Source of the DNA: Chitinophaga filiformis
GTDB lineage: Bacteria > Bacteroidota > Bacteroidia > Chitinophagales > Chitinophagaceae
Length of the DNA stretch: 64,000 nt
NCBI RefSeq assembly: GCF_023100805.1
Contig: NZ_CP095855.1
Location: forward strand, 2,831,001-2,895,000
Direction: 5' to 3'
Under the pieces are notes generated by a model that worked only from the letters and a program-made list of their open reading frames with translations, was not told the origin of the DNA and made no database searches. The position numbers were made by a program, and so were the translations under genes. Below, piece by piece: positions 8,289 through 16,916 of the stretch (the first letter of the stretch is position 1; the number at the start of each line of letters is the position of its first letter).

Positions 8289-8834
8289 TTATTGGGTAAC
8301 AGGAACGCTTACATTTAATTTGAACACGTCGTCAACCCTGCCTCCGGCTTCTCCGATACCAAAATCGACACGGTTTACATCGAAGTTGCCATTGAAAGTA
8401 CCGCCGCTGCCGTTCCTGGTGAAAGTGAAAGGAACATTGAACGGTTTCTTTACACCATGCATTTCCAGTTCTCCCTGCGCTTCATAACCCGCTGCGGTCT
8501 TAGTCACTTTTGATGCAACAAAATGAATGGTGGGATATTTCGAAGCATCAAACCACTTACTGCCTTTTGCATGTGTATTCTTCAGGCCATTGCCGGTATT
8601 GATGGAAGTTACATCGATAGTCACATCAAATTTGGATGCGGCCAGGTTCTTTTCATCAAATATTACCTGCCCCTTCAGATCTTTAAAGATACCATTGGCG
8701 CCGGAGCCTGAAAATTTAATGGAATGCCCTTCTGCGATCTTCCAGTTCTGGGAAGATACAAAAGTGAAAGCGGATGCCAGCAGAATGATGGCAGCTGCAA
8801 ATGGATAAAATGCCTTTTTCATTGTAGTGTTCAT
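8289..8834 (-). CDS. YceI-family periplasmic lipid-binding protein
   Basis: A 181-residue secreted protein with a signal peptide (FYPFAAAIILLASAFTFVSS) and the YceI lipocalin-like core: WKIAEGHSIKFSGSG near the mature N-terminus, VTSINTGNGLKNTHAKGSKW, FDASKYPTIHF and ELEMHGVKKPFNVPF. YceI proteins bind polyisoprenoid-like lipids in the periplasm and are often induced by stress or acid; the ligand here is unknown. The start could also be the ATG at 8822 (MKKAF). First gene of a two-gene unit with the downstream membrane protein. The upstream gap is shared with a divergent DoxX gene. Confidence 0.85.
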   Translation of the reverse strand: MNTTMKKAFYPFAAAIILLASAFTFVSSQNWKIAEGHSIKFSGSGANGIFKDLKGQVIFDEKNLAASKFDVTIDVTSINTGNGLKNTHAKGSKWFDASKYPTIHFVASKVTKTAAGYEAQGELEMHGVKKPFNVPFTFTRNGSGGTFNGNFDVNRVDFGIGEAGGRVDDVFKLNVSVPVTQ

Positions 8835-8876
8835 TAGTGATTGTGTGGTTCAAATGTAATCGGATAATTATTCTGC

Positions 8877-8892
8877 TGCAAAAACGATACCT
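8877..8892 (-). promoter_or_regulatory. Possible sigma-54-like element upstream of yceI
   Basis: On the minus strand AGGTATCGTTTTTGCA has GG and GC exactly 10 nt apart and a TTGCA end, the -24/-12 pattern, with the start about 30-40 nt further on. It lacks a TAnnTTTG. The match outside GG/GC is weak. Confidence 0.25.
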
Positions 8893-8933
8893 ATAAATAA
8901 ATGTTAATAAGTGATGTCCTTCAGGCACAAAAG

Positions 8934-8947
8934 CTAACAAATGTTAG
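8934..8947. promoter_or_regulatory. Palindrome in the yceI/DoxX divergent gap
   Basis: CTAACA-AA-TGTTAG is a perfect 6-2-6 inverted repeat 47 nt before the DoxX ATG. The half-site AAATGTTA also occurs at 8899-8906, nearer yceI. It is the size of a dimeric helix-turn-helix operator, and a Crp/Fnr-family gene lies just beyond DoxX, so it is a candidate site for that regulator (inference). Confidence 0.35.
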
Positions 8948-8993
8948 TCCGCCGGGAGCGGTTTTACAGCAACTTTGTATCAAAAATAAGATT

Positions 8994-9443
8994 ATGGCAT
9001 TCCTTTCGGGACTTTTATCAATAGGACTATTATTACTGCTGGCAGGCCATTTATTCCATATCCCCTGGTTGCAGCAGTGGCAGCATGATGCGCAGGTGGC
9101 CGCTGCGGTGATGTTTGTGTTGATAGGCTTCATGCACCTTGCCACGCCGCGCAAGCTGACATACATGATCGAGGGTTGGCTGCCATATGCATTAGAACTG
9201 GTACTGATCAGCGGTGTTCTCGAAATAATACTGGGAATTGGATTATTGATCCCCGGCCTTAGGGGCTATGCAGCCTGGGGACTGATCGTATTGCTGATCC
9301 TTATGTTCCCGGCGAATATCTATGTGGCGGTAAAACAATTACCTGCTCCCGGCGGACTACCGGCAAAACCCTGGTATACCTGGAGCCGGCTGGCCTTTCA
9401 GCCTGTTTATATGGCCTGGGTGTGGTGGTGTGCGTTTAAGTAA
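8994..9443 (+). CDS. DoxX-like membrane protein
   Basis: A 149-residue protein with four membrane segments, starting at ATG 8994 (MAFLSGLLSIGLLLLLAGHL); a longer in-frame ATG at 8901 would add 31 non-hydrophobic residues and is unlikely. The segment FMHLATPRKLTYMIEGWLP followed by ELVLISGVLEIILGIGLLIP is typical of DoxX/DoxD-like proteins, small quinone-linked or structural membrane proteins of uncertain role. It converges with the Crp/Fnr regulator and the two frames overlap by 8 nt at their 3' ends. The upstream region holds the palindrome described separately. Confidence 0.75.
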   Translation: MAFLSGLLSIGLLLLLAGHLFHIPWLQQWQHDAQVAAAVMFVLIGFMHLATPRKLTYMIEGWLPYALELVLISGVLEIILGIGLLIPGLRGYAAWGLIVLLILMFPANIYVAVKQLPAPGGLPAKPWYTWSRLAFQPVYMAWVWWCAFK

Positions 9444-10011
9444 GCTCCCGCCTGATCCGGCTCAGGCTTTCAGGGGCTATACCCAGGTAAGAGGCAATAT
9501 ACTTTACGGGGATATGCTGTACTACCTGCGGATGCTCTGCCAGCAATTGCAGGTATCGCTCTCTGGCGCTGTACTGTAAAAAGGCCAGTTCCCGCTGATA
9601 CTTACGGACGTACTGGTATTCTGCCAGTAAACGGCCGGTATGTTCTGCAGCATGACTCCTTTTGTACAATTCCTGGAGATCATCATGATAGAAGGCAAAG
9701 CCATTTACAGGCGTTATAGCCTGTAAAGAGACGACAGAAGGCTGCTGGGTAATGAATGAGGCATAGGCGGTCGAAAACTGCCCTGAAAATGCGAAATCGA
9801 GGGATACTTCCTTGTCCTGGTGTACCGTGAATACCCTTACAATACCCGAGGAGATAAAATAGATGGCGGACGAGACCCTGCCCATATGCGCAAGAAAAGA
9901 ACCGGTACTGAACTCCACCGGCTGCAGTAAGGGCTCAAATAGGTGCCAGTTATCCGCCGAATGTTTGTCAAGCTGTAATAAGGCCTGTCTTACCTCGTTG
10001 ATATCTGGCAT
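9436..10011 (-). CDS. Crp/Fnr-family transcriptional regulator
   Basis: A 191-residue protein: a cyclic-nucleotide-binding-type beta roll (residues about 15-115; GSFLAHMGRVSSAIYFISSGIVRVF), a dimer helix, and a C-terminal winged helix with recognition segment ASYLGIAPESLSRIRREL (about 172-190). It has no four-cysteine iron-sulfur set, so it is not a classical Fnr. The cNMP pocket motif is degenerate, as in many Bacteroidota members, so the ligand may not be cAMP. Monocistronic and convergent with DoxX. Targets are not known; the palindrome at 8934-8947 is a candidate. Confidence 0.82.
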   Translation of the reverse strand: MPDINEVRQALLQLDKHSADNWHLFEPLLQPVEFSTGSFLAHMGRVSSAIYFISSGIVRVFTVHQDKEVSLDFAFSGQFSTAYASFITQQPSVVSLQAITPVNGFAFYHDDLQELYKRSHAAEHTGRLLAEYQYVRKYQRELAFLQYSARERYLQLLAEHPQVVQHIPVKYIASYLGIAPESLSRIRRELT

Positions 10012-10028
10012 TTGTCTGTATTTTAGAA

Positions 10029-10970
10029 TCAGATCCTTCTTAGTTTCAGCGATTGTACAAAGTGGTGATTGCCCTTTTCCAGTATCAGGCTGGCGCGGAA
10101 GCGGGTAGGCATGATGTTCAGCTCCAGGTTGGGCTTATTGATCTCATTCCAGATATTGGTGGCAAATTCTTCTGATTCTGCATCAGATAAATGTGCATAC
10201 CGGTGGAAATAGGAGTCCGGGTTCTGGAAGGCTGTTTGTCGCAGGGACTTGAACCTGGCAATGTACCATTGTTGCAGGTCATCCAGTTCAGCATCCACAT
10301 AAATGGAAAAGTCAAAGAAGTCAGATACGAAGATAGTCGGCTCGCGTTGCTGCTGTCTCGGCCTTACCTGCAATACGTTCACGCCTTCAACGATCACGAT
10401 ATCGGGCGATTCGATCCATTGCAGCTGGTTGGGCAGGATATCGTATTCCAGGTGACTGTACACCGGCGCGGAAACCCGCTCCCTGGCAGATTTAACATTG
10501 GCGAGGAACTGTATCAGCCGGCGGATATCGTAGCTTTCAGGGAAGCCCTTGCGGTTCATGATCCCACGTTGTTCCAATACCCTGTTAGGATAAAGGAAGC
10601 CGTCTGTAGTGACCAGGTCAACCTTGGGATGGTTGGGCCACGCTGACAACAAACGTTGCAGTACGCGGGCTGTTGTGCTCTTGCCCACAGCCACACTACC
10701 GGCTATGCCGATAATAAAAGGCACTTTCAGGAACTGACTGCCCAGAAAGCTGTTTGTGGCAGCATGGAGCCGCTGAGCACTGCTCACATACAGGTTCAGC
10801 AGGCGGGAAAGCGGTACATATATCTGGGTGATCTCGTCCATTGTCAGCGGCTCGTTCAGCCCCTGCAGCGTGTCGATGTCGTTCAGTAGGTGTAACATAG
10901 GATCGTCACTCCTTTTTGCCCATTCTTCCCTGCTGATCGTAATATAGGGAGCATAATTATTCCTCGTCAT
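10029..10970 (-). CDS. coaA: Pantothenate kinase, type I (CoaA)
   Basis: A 313-residue enzyme phosphorylating pantothenate, the committed step of coenzyme A synthesis. The P-loop GSVAVGKS is at residues 91-98. The family motifs [20 protein letters not shown] and [13 protein letters not shown] follow, then [11 protein letters not shown] and [10 protein letters not shown]. Length matches the E. coli-type enzyme. Many Bacteroidota use the unrelated type III enzyme (CoaX), so a type I CoaA is worth noting but not exceptional in this group. It stands 17 nt before the Crp/Fnr gene on the same strand and may be transcribed with it. Confidence 0.92.
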   Translation of the reverse strand: MTRNNYAPYITISREEWAKRSDDPMLHLLNDIDTLQGLNEPLTMDEITQIYVPLSRLLNLYVSSAQRLHAATNSFLGSQFLKVPFIIGIAGSVAVGKSTTARVLQRLLSAWPNHPKVDLVTTDGFLYPNRVLEQRGIMNRKGFPESYDIRRLIQFLANVKSARERVSAPVYSHLEYDILPNQLQWIESPDIVIVEGVNVLQVRPRQQQREPTIFVSDFFDFSIYVDAELDDLQQWYIARFKSLRQTAFQNPDSYFHRYAHLSDAESEEFATNIWNEINKPNLELNIMPTRFRASLILEKGNHHFVQSLKLRRI

Positions 10971-11018
10971 GAAGATTTTGTTGCCAGTTTACGTGTTGTT
11001 ACCTGTCTTTTCAGGCTG

Positions 11019-12377
11019 CTAAGCTATATAAACCGTTTTAACATTCAAAAATTCATGTGTGCCTTCGAGCGCCAGTTCCCTGCCATAACCGGACTGTTTC
11101 ACGCCTCCGAAGGGCAGGCGCGCGTCTGAACGTACCATGGCATTGATGAACACGTTCCCGCTGTCTATCTGCCGGGCCAGTCGCCGGGCCTTATCAAGAT
11201 CGGTGGTCCAGAGGGAGGAGCCCAGCCCGAAGGGTGTCTGGTTGGCCAGCTGGATGGCATGGTCTTCGTTGGCCGCTTTGATGATCACCGCCAGGGGGCC
11301 GAAGGTCTCCTCTTCGAAGGCCGTCATGCCGGGTTGTACGCCGGTAAGCAGGGTAGGAACGAAGTTGGCCTCCTGGTGCTGTCCGCCCAATGCCAGGCTG
11401 GCGCCCTGGGAGACAGTCTGCTTCAGTTGCTGGGCCAGTTCTGCGGCGAGGTCAGGCCGCGCCATAGGTCCCATATCGGTTTCCTCGCTGAAAGGGTCTC
11501 CCTGGCGCATATTGCCGAGAATGTTACTCACCTTGTCAGTAAAATCGCCCAGGACGGCTTCCTCCACAATCCAGCGTTTTGCCGCAATACAGGACTGTCC
11601 TGCGTTTTGCATACGCGCCTTTACTGCTGTTTTAGCGGCTTCATCCAGGTTGGCGTCTTTCAGCACAATGAACGGGTCGCTGCCGCCCAGCTCCAGGACG
11701 GATTTTTTGATGTATTTCCCTGCCAGGGCCCCGACGCTCATACCTGCAGCGGTACTACCTGTAAGGGTGACCCCCTGTACACGTGGATCTGCTATTACGG
11801 GTTCAATATTCTTCGAATTGATCAGCAATGCCTGGAAGGCCCCTTCAGGGAATCCTGCCTGCAGGAACAGGTCTTCCATAGCCAGTGCGCAACCGCTTAC
11901 ATTGCTGGCATGTTTCAGGAGGGCCGTATTGCCCGCCAGCAGGTTGGGAATGGCGAAACGGAACACCTGCCAGTAGGGGAAATTCCAGGGCATAATAGCC
12001 AGTATAATGCCTTTGGGATCATATGATATATAGCTTTGCTGCGCATCCGAGTGAATGAGTTTGGGTTGCAGCATTTCTGCGATATGTCCGACATAGTATT
12101 CTGCAGATGTGGCGCACTTCAATACCTCTGCCTTTGCTTCCCTGAGCGTTTTTCCCATTTCCCGGGTAATGAGGGCAGCATGTTTTTCTACATTCGTCTT
12201 CAACAAACCGGCCAGGGTCAGCATCCAGTTGCAACGTTCCTGCAGGCTGGTATGCGATAGATGACGGTAAGCCTGGTGGCCCCATGCAAGCCGTTGTTCA
12301 ATATCAGCCTCCGTATGAGGGGCATATTCAGCTATTGTTTCCTGATTGTATGGATTGATACTTCTGAAGGTGCTCAT
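11019..12377 (-). CDS. NAD(P)-dependent aldehyde dehydrogenase, succinate-semialdehyde type
   Basis: A 452-residue ALDH from the ATG at 12377 (MSTFRSINPYNQETIAEY); an in-frame TTG at 12386 is less likely. Catalytic residues are visible: Glu in VLELGGSDPFIVL and Cys in NAGQSCIAAKRW. The cofactor and fold motifs MPWNFPYWQVFRFAIPNL, TGSTAAG and EETFGPLAVII also appear. The short length and KPYGGVKQSG-like end (PFGGVKQSGYGRELA) resemble succinate-semialdehyde dehydrogenases of the GabD/Sad group that oxidise succinate semialdehyde to succinate, but the substrate cannot be fixed from sequence. No GABA transaminase is adjacent. Confidence 0.85.
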   Translation of the reverse strand: MSTFRSINPYNQETIAEYAPHTEADIEQRLAWGHQAYRHLSHTSLQERCNWMLTLAGLLKTNVEKHAALITREMGKTLREAKAEVLKCATSAEYYVGHIAEMLQPKLIHSDAQQSYISYDPKGIILAIMPWNFPYWQVFRFAIPNLLAGNTALLKHASNVSGCALAMEDLFLQAGFPEGAFQALLINSKNIEPVIADPRVQGVTLTGSTAAGMSVGALAGKYIKKSVLELGGSDPFIVLKDANLDEAAKTAVKARMQNAGQSCIAAKRWIVEEAVLGDFTDKVSNILGNMRQGDPFSEETDMGPMARPDLAAELAQQLKQTVSQGASLALGGQHQEANFVPTLLTGVQPGMTAFEEETFGPLAVIIKAANEDHAIQLANQTPFGLGSSLWTTDLDKARRLARQIDSGNVFINAMVRSDARLPFGGVKQSGYGRELALEGTHEFLNVKTVYIA

Positions 12378-12483
12378 ATAAAACAATTTACACTATTGCA
12401 GACAACATATATGCCTGTCTGCAACAGTGTAAATGTAAGGTTTATACAGCATCTCCCGTGAAAGGGATGATGCGTGGAAATTA

Positions 12484-13524
12484 TCAGGTATAACGGAACA
12501 GCAAAGGGCTGCAATTGAAATACTTTTTGAAGACAACAGCAAAAGATTTGAAGTCGCTGTAACCGGTCAACAAGGGAATGCTGTTCAATGGCATCTCCTG
12601 ATCGGCCAGCAGCCCGGCGGCGCTTTCCATACGGTAAAGGTGGGCGAAATGATTGACCGAAACGCCATTCAGCTGATGGAAACCTTTTTCCAGGAAGTTA
12701 GCGCCGATATTGAATTGCTGACTCAGATGCTTAACAGTAAGCGACCTGTGTACATTCCATTTGATGTATTCTTTCACATAGTCCAGCATAATGATATCAT
12801 GTGTTGTCAGTTCGATCTTCTTCTCCCTGGGCGGTAACAGCCGCCGTATGAAATGCTCCAGCATCAGCATCGCCTTTTTCTCCCGGTAACAGATGGCCGC
12901 TGCCTCGTTAAAACGGCAATGCCGGATGTCCTGTACCAGCATCATAAAATAGGCGTCCAGCATTACCTGGCGCGGCTCATTGATCATCCCGCCCTTGCTC
13001 TTTTCTGCCGCCCGTATCTTCTCCCTGATAGTATACAACAGCCGTTTAAACATGGGTTGCTTTAGCATCCGGAACAAGGTGTCATTTTTGAAACTGATAT
13101 GGAAAAAACAATGCTTGCCTTTCGGAATAATTGCAACGTTGATCGCTTCCAGGTAAAAGAGGTTCACTTCTTCTTTCTTCAGCTCTACGCTTTCAGTACC
13201 GTTTACAAATGCATCTACATTATTATTGTCCAGTGATATATGCAGGTGAAGAGAGGGCTTCAATGGAGTAGGCAATACCTCTATTTCCTGTGCTTCACAT
13301 ATGACCTGGTGCTCAAATACTTCGAACAGACCCGCTGCCATCTTCTGCTGGAAAACCGTTTTCCGGGCATCGCCATGCAGCACCATAGTGGAATGTTTGA
13401 TAACAGCGCCGGCAAATCTCCCGGGAACATCCGCAACGGAAAATATGTCTTTAAAGAATTCAAAGGATGGTGAAAGCAATAACATTTTTTGGTTGGTTTT
13501 GTGGATGATAAAATAGCGCAACAT
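12484..13524 (-). CDS. AraC-family transcriptional regulator
   Basis: A 346-residue protein with an N-terminal sensor region (about 240 residues, no membrane segment) and a C-terminal AraC/XylS DNA-binding domain with two helix-turn-helix units: SLTVKHLSQQFNIGANFLEK and SIPLLTGYSDFKSFAVVFKK followed by FNCSPLLFRY. It is divergent from the TonB receptor gene, separated by 464 nt. In Bacteroidota and proteobacteria, AraC regulators of the PchR type often control adjacent siderophore or nutrient receptors, so control of the receptor at 13989 is a reasonable inference. Confidence 0.85.
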   Translation of the reverse strand: MLRYFIIHKTNQKMLLLSPSFEFFKDIFSVADVPGRFAGAVIKHSTMVLHGDARKTVFQQKMAAGLFEVFEHQVICEAQEIEVLPTPLKPSLHLHISLDNNNVDAFVNGTESVELKKEEVNLFYLEAINVAIIPKGKHCFFHISFKNDTLFRMLKQPMFKRLLYTIREKIRAAEKSKGGMINEPRQVMLDAYFMMLVQDIRHCRFNEAAAICYREKKAMLMLEHFIRRLLPPREKKIELTTHDIIMLDYVKEYIKWNVHRSLTVKHLSQQFNIGANFLEKGFHQLNGVSVNHFAHLYRMESAAGLLADQEMPLNSIPLLTGYSDFKSFAVVFKKYFNCSPLLFRYT

Positions 13525-13988
13525 TCACCCGGCATTGCCGGTATGAACATTATCGGGATAGACATAACGTGTTATCAGTTGCAGCGTTAACAGCTATCTT
13601 GCAATGAAAAGGCGGTGGCAACCTCAGGATAACAAGACAGGTAAATCGTTATTTTGAACAGCGAACATTCACCATGACAAACAATAGCATTACATTATAA
13701 TTTTAATGGCTATCTGATCATAAAATTATCCTTTTGTTCATTGCTAAAGGTTAATAACTCGTTAACGGATGAGGTATTGCGATTGGGGGGCACGATCCCA
13801 AAGCTGACCCTGGCAGGGTAGTACTAAACAAGTGCCGGAAAAATGTGTTAGTATTCAAGGCAAATCCATGATAATAGATGAGATATAAATGTTATAACAT
13901 TCAGTAGTTAATACTTGAGTACAATAACGCTATTTTATCTATATGCCTGAAATAGGTTATATTTAACAATAACCCAAACTAAACACAA
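13525..13988. other. Intergenic region between AraC regulator and TonB receptor
   Basis: No open frame worth calling. It must hold both divergent promoters. The best -7-like sequence for the receptor is TATATTTA at 13958-13965, one base off TAnnTTTG, 24 nt before the ATG, without a clear -33. A short GC-rich palindrome (CCCTGGCAGGG, about 13808-13818) is the only other structure seen. Confidence 0.5.
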
Positions 13989-16835
13989 ATGAAGTCAACC
14001 AGTAGTCTAATTCGTATTGTACTCTTATTATTATGCCTGTATGTACCATTAACGGCGGTGTATGCCCAGAAGCAAAGAATAACCGGTAAAGTCACGGATG
14101 CCACCACAGGAGTACCACTCGAAGGAATCACTGTGAGGGTGAAACAGGGCGCTTCCGGTACATTGACGGGCAAGGATGGGACCTTTTCCATTGAAGCAAA
14201 GTCAGATGATGTGCTGGAACTCAGTGCAATTGGTTTCAGGGCCTTATCTGTACCCATAAACGGCCGCACCACGGTGGATATTCAACTTGTGTCCACCGTA
14301 TCGGAGCTGAGCCAGGTGGTGCTGGTAGGTACCCGTTCCGGAGGACGGGCAAAGATCGAGACCCCTGTTCCGGTGGATGTCATTTCCCTCAGTCAGGCGG
14401 CTTATCCTACTGCCAAGATGGACCTGACAGCACTGCTGAACGTGTCTGCACCTTCTTTTAACTATAACAAGCAAAGTGGTAGTGACGGCGCTGACCAGAT
14501 AGACCTCGCCACACTCCGTGGCCTGGGGCCGGATCAGACCCTCGTGCTTGTGAACGGCAAACGCCGTCACCAGACAGCCTTTGTGGCCGTATACGGTACA
14601 CGTGGGCGTGGTAATTCCGGGACTGACCTGAATGCCATTCCCGAGGCAGCGATTGACCGTGTAGAGATACTCCGCGACGGTGCTTCCGCTCAATATGGGT
14701 CAGACGCTATCGCCGGTGTGATCAACATCATTCTGAAGAAAGAGGTGAACCACCTGTATGTAAATGCCGGTTATGCCGGTTATTATGACCATAAATACAA
14801 TACTTACTTTGGTAAGGAATTAAATCAATACAAGAACAACGGTGCGATAGACGGTAACGCAGTTTCTGTCGGACTAAGTTATGGTGTGCCTCTGGGCAAG
14901 AACGGCGGCTTCCTGAACTTCTCCGGTAACTTCCAGAAGCAGGGCAAAACCTTCCGCCAGGTGCTGGATACCAACCTGGCCCACGCCGATGCCTTGCCTG
15001 TTAACGTGGTAAGAAGGTCTTATGGCGATGCGTCCAAAACTACCGGTGGCGGCATGCTGAACCTGGAGTTGCCCTTCTCGGATGGCCGTACCACCTTTTA
15101 TGCCTTCGGCGGATATAATCATAAGTTTTCCGATGCCTATGCTTATACCAGGCATTTCAACGGAAATAACCCCAGCTCCAGCGGGCATCCCGACCGTTTC
15201 CCGACAGACGCGAACGGGAAATTGATCTTCTACCAGGATATTATGTACCCGGTTACATCTCCCGGTGGTTTGCCTAACGACACAGTGTTTGATCCGCATA
15301 TTCAGAACAAGATCGACGACTGGTCAGCAGCTGCTGGTATTAAAGGCGAATTTGGCAACGGCTGGACCTGGGATCTGAGCAATGTGCTGGGCCGCAATAA
15401 TTTTCACTTCTTTGGCGATAAGACCTTTAATGCCTCCATGGGCGCTAACACGCCTACCCATTTTGACGATGGCGGATTTTCTTTCCTGCAGAATACAGCT
15501 AACCTGACCCTGGGTAAGGAGCTCCCTGGCGTAGCAGCAGGCTTGCACCTGGCCCTTGGCGCAGAGTACAGGTATGAGAATTATAAGATCTATGCAGGTG
15601 AGGAAGCTTCTTACAGAAACTATGATCCTACTTTCTTCAAGGCTACCGGCGCACAGGGTTTCCCTGGCTACCGCCCTTCCGATGAAGTGGATGCTAACCG
15701 TTCCAATATTGCCGGTTTTGTGGATGCGGAACTGGACGTAACAAAGAAATGGCTGATAGGGGCTGCTATACGTGCGGAGAACTATAGCGATTTTGGTTTT
15801 ACCAGCAATTATAAGTTTGCCACCCGTTATAAAGTAACGTCCAATTTTAATCTCCGTGGTTCTGTCAGCACTGGTTTCCGTGCTCCTTCGCTACAGCAGA
15901 TCAATTTTAGTTCCCAGTACACTAACGTACAAGGGGGAACTATTACTGAAGTAAAGATCGCTCCCAATACCAACAGTATTACCAGGGCGGCAGGTATTCC
16001 TGACCTGAAACAGGAAAAATCAGTGAACGCAAGCCTGGGCTTTACCTGGAAACCATTGAGCGCATTGTCAGTAACAGTGGATGGTTACCTTGTAAAGGTA
16101 AAAGACAGGATCGTGTTGTCTGGTCAGTTCAGCGCCGGCGATACTACCTTGTCCCAGGAACTGTACAATACGCTGAACCAGCTGCATATAGATAATGCAC
16201 AGTTCTTTGCCAATGCGGTAAATACGACCAACACCGGTATAGACGTGGTGATCGACTATAACAAACGTTGGGCGAACCAGCGCTTCCGGGCATTGGTAGC
16301 GGCTAACTTCCAGCACATGAAGATCGATAAGATCAATGTACCGGAAAGACTGAATGACTCTTATCTGCATAGAAAATCTTTCTTCAGCGACCGTGAGGAG
16401 CGTTTTGTACTGGCATCTGCGCCTCCGGTAAAAATTGGCCTGAACCTCGACTATGGCATCGACAAGTTTGGTGTAAGCGCTCACGTGACCTATTTCGGTA
16501 AAGTAGAACTGTATGGTTATGGCTGGAGCGGAGACCTGGCTGGTACGGGTATTAATCCGGTTGTAGGCCTGGACAGCGATCCTGACAAACTCGTACCTGA
16601 GTTATTCAAATACAAAGGCAAGGCTGTAACAGACCTGGCTGTAAATTATAAATTCACCAAACAACTGAACTGGTTCATTGGTGCTGATAATATCTTCAAT
16701 GTACACCCTTCACTGGGCGTTGTAAATGGAGCCAGGTTATCAGCTTACGACAGCGAGAGCGGTGGCGCATGGGATGCAGTGCAGATGGGCTTCAATGGTA
16801 TCCGTCTCTTTACGCGTTTTGTGCTGACATTATAA
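13989..16835 (+). CDS. TonB-dependent outer-membrane receptor
   Basis: A 948-residue receptor. Order: signal peptide (LLLLCLYVPLTAVYAQ), a carboxypeptidase-regulatory-like beta domain (about 30-105; ITGKVTDATTGVPLEGITV), a plug domain (about 115-250) with the motifs LRGLGPDQTLVLVNGKRRHQ, PEAAIDRVEILRDGASAQYG and GVINIILKK, and a 22-strand barrel ending in an aromatic residue region (RLFTRFVLTL). The plug resembles FecA/BtuB-type receptors rather than SusC, and no SusD gene follows, so a small chelate or cofactor is likelier than a glycan. The ligand is unknown. It is divergent from an AraC regulator and convergent with pyk across a bidirectional terminator. Confidence 0.9.
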   Translation: MKSTSSLIRIVLLLLCLYVPLTAVYAQKQRITGKVTDATTGVPLEGITVRVKQGASGTLTGKDGTFSIEAKSDDVLELSAIGFRALSVPINGRTTVDIQLVSTVSELSQVVLVGTRSGGRAKIETPVPVDVISLSQAAYPTAKMDLTALLNVSAPSFNYNKQSGSDGADQIDLATLRGLGPDQTLVLVNGKRRHQTAFVAVYGTRGRGNSGTDLNAIPEAAIDRVEILRDGASAQYGSDAIAGVINIILKKEVNHLYVNAGYAGYYDHKYNTYFGKELNQYKNNGAIDGNAVSVGLSYGVPLGKNGGFLNFSGNFQKQGKTFRQVLDTNLAHADALPVNVVRRSYGDASKTTGGGMLNLELPFSDGRTTFYAFGGYNHKFSDAYAYTRHFNGNNPSSSGHPDRFPTDANGKLIFYQDIMYPVTSPGGLPNDTVFDPHIQNKIDDWSAAAGIKGEFGNGWTWDLSNVLGRNNFHFFGDKTFNASMGANTPTHFDDGGFSFLQNTANLTLGKELPGVAAGLHLALGAEYRYENYKIYAGEEASYRNYDPTFFKATGAQGFPGYRPSDEVDANRSNIAGFVDAELDVTKKWLIGAAIRAENYSDFGFTSNYKFATRYKVTSNFNLRGSVSTGFRAPSLQQINFSSQYTNVQGGTITEVKIAPNTNSITRAAGIPDLKQEKSVNASLGFTWKPLSALSVTVDGYLVKVKDRIVLSGQFSAGDTTLSQELYNTLNQLHIDNAQFFANAVNTTNTGIDVVIDYNKRWANQRFRALVAANFQHMKIDKINVPERLNDSYLHRKSFFSDREERFVLASAPPVKIGLNLDYGIDKFGVSAHVTYFGKVELYGYGWSGDLAGTGINPVVGLDSDPDKLVPELFKYKGKAVTDLAVNYKFTKQLNWFIGADNIFNVHPSLGVVNGARLSAYDSESGGAWDAVQMGFNGIRLFTRFVLTL

Positions 16836-16848
16836 TGGATGATGTAAG

Positions 16849-16893
16849 TATAAATAAAAAGGTCTCGTGTAATACGAGACCTTTTTATTTATA
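16849..16893. terminator. Bidirectional terminator between TonB receptor and pyk
   Basis: A perfect inverted repeat with 20-bp arms and a 5-nt loop (GTAAT). The GC-rich core GGTCTCGT/ACGAGACC is flanked by A-rich and T-rich ends, so it terminates on both strands. It lies 14 nt after the receptor stop and 23 nt beyond the pyk stop. Confidence 0.93.
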
Positions 16894-16916
16894 CTATAAT
16901 GTTGTTCCACCCATGC

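Noticed and set aside
8901..8993. N-terminal extension of the DoxX protein from the ATG at 8901
   Set aside because: The 31 added residues are not hydrophobic or conserved-looking and would cover the palindrome and promoter region; the ATG at 8994 begins directly with the first membrane helix.
11137..12026. Long plus-strand frames opposite the aldehyde dehydrogenase
   Set aside because: Shadows of the ALDH gene, which carries the catalytic Glu and Cys motifs.
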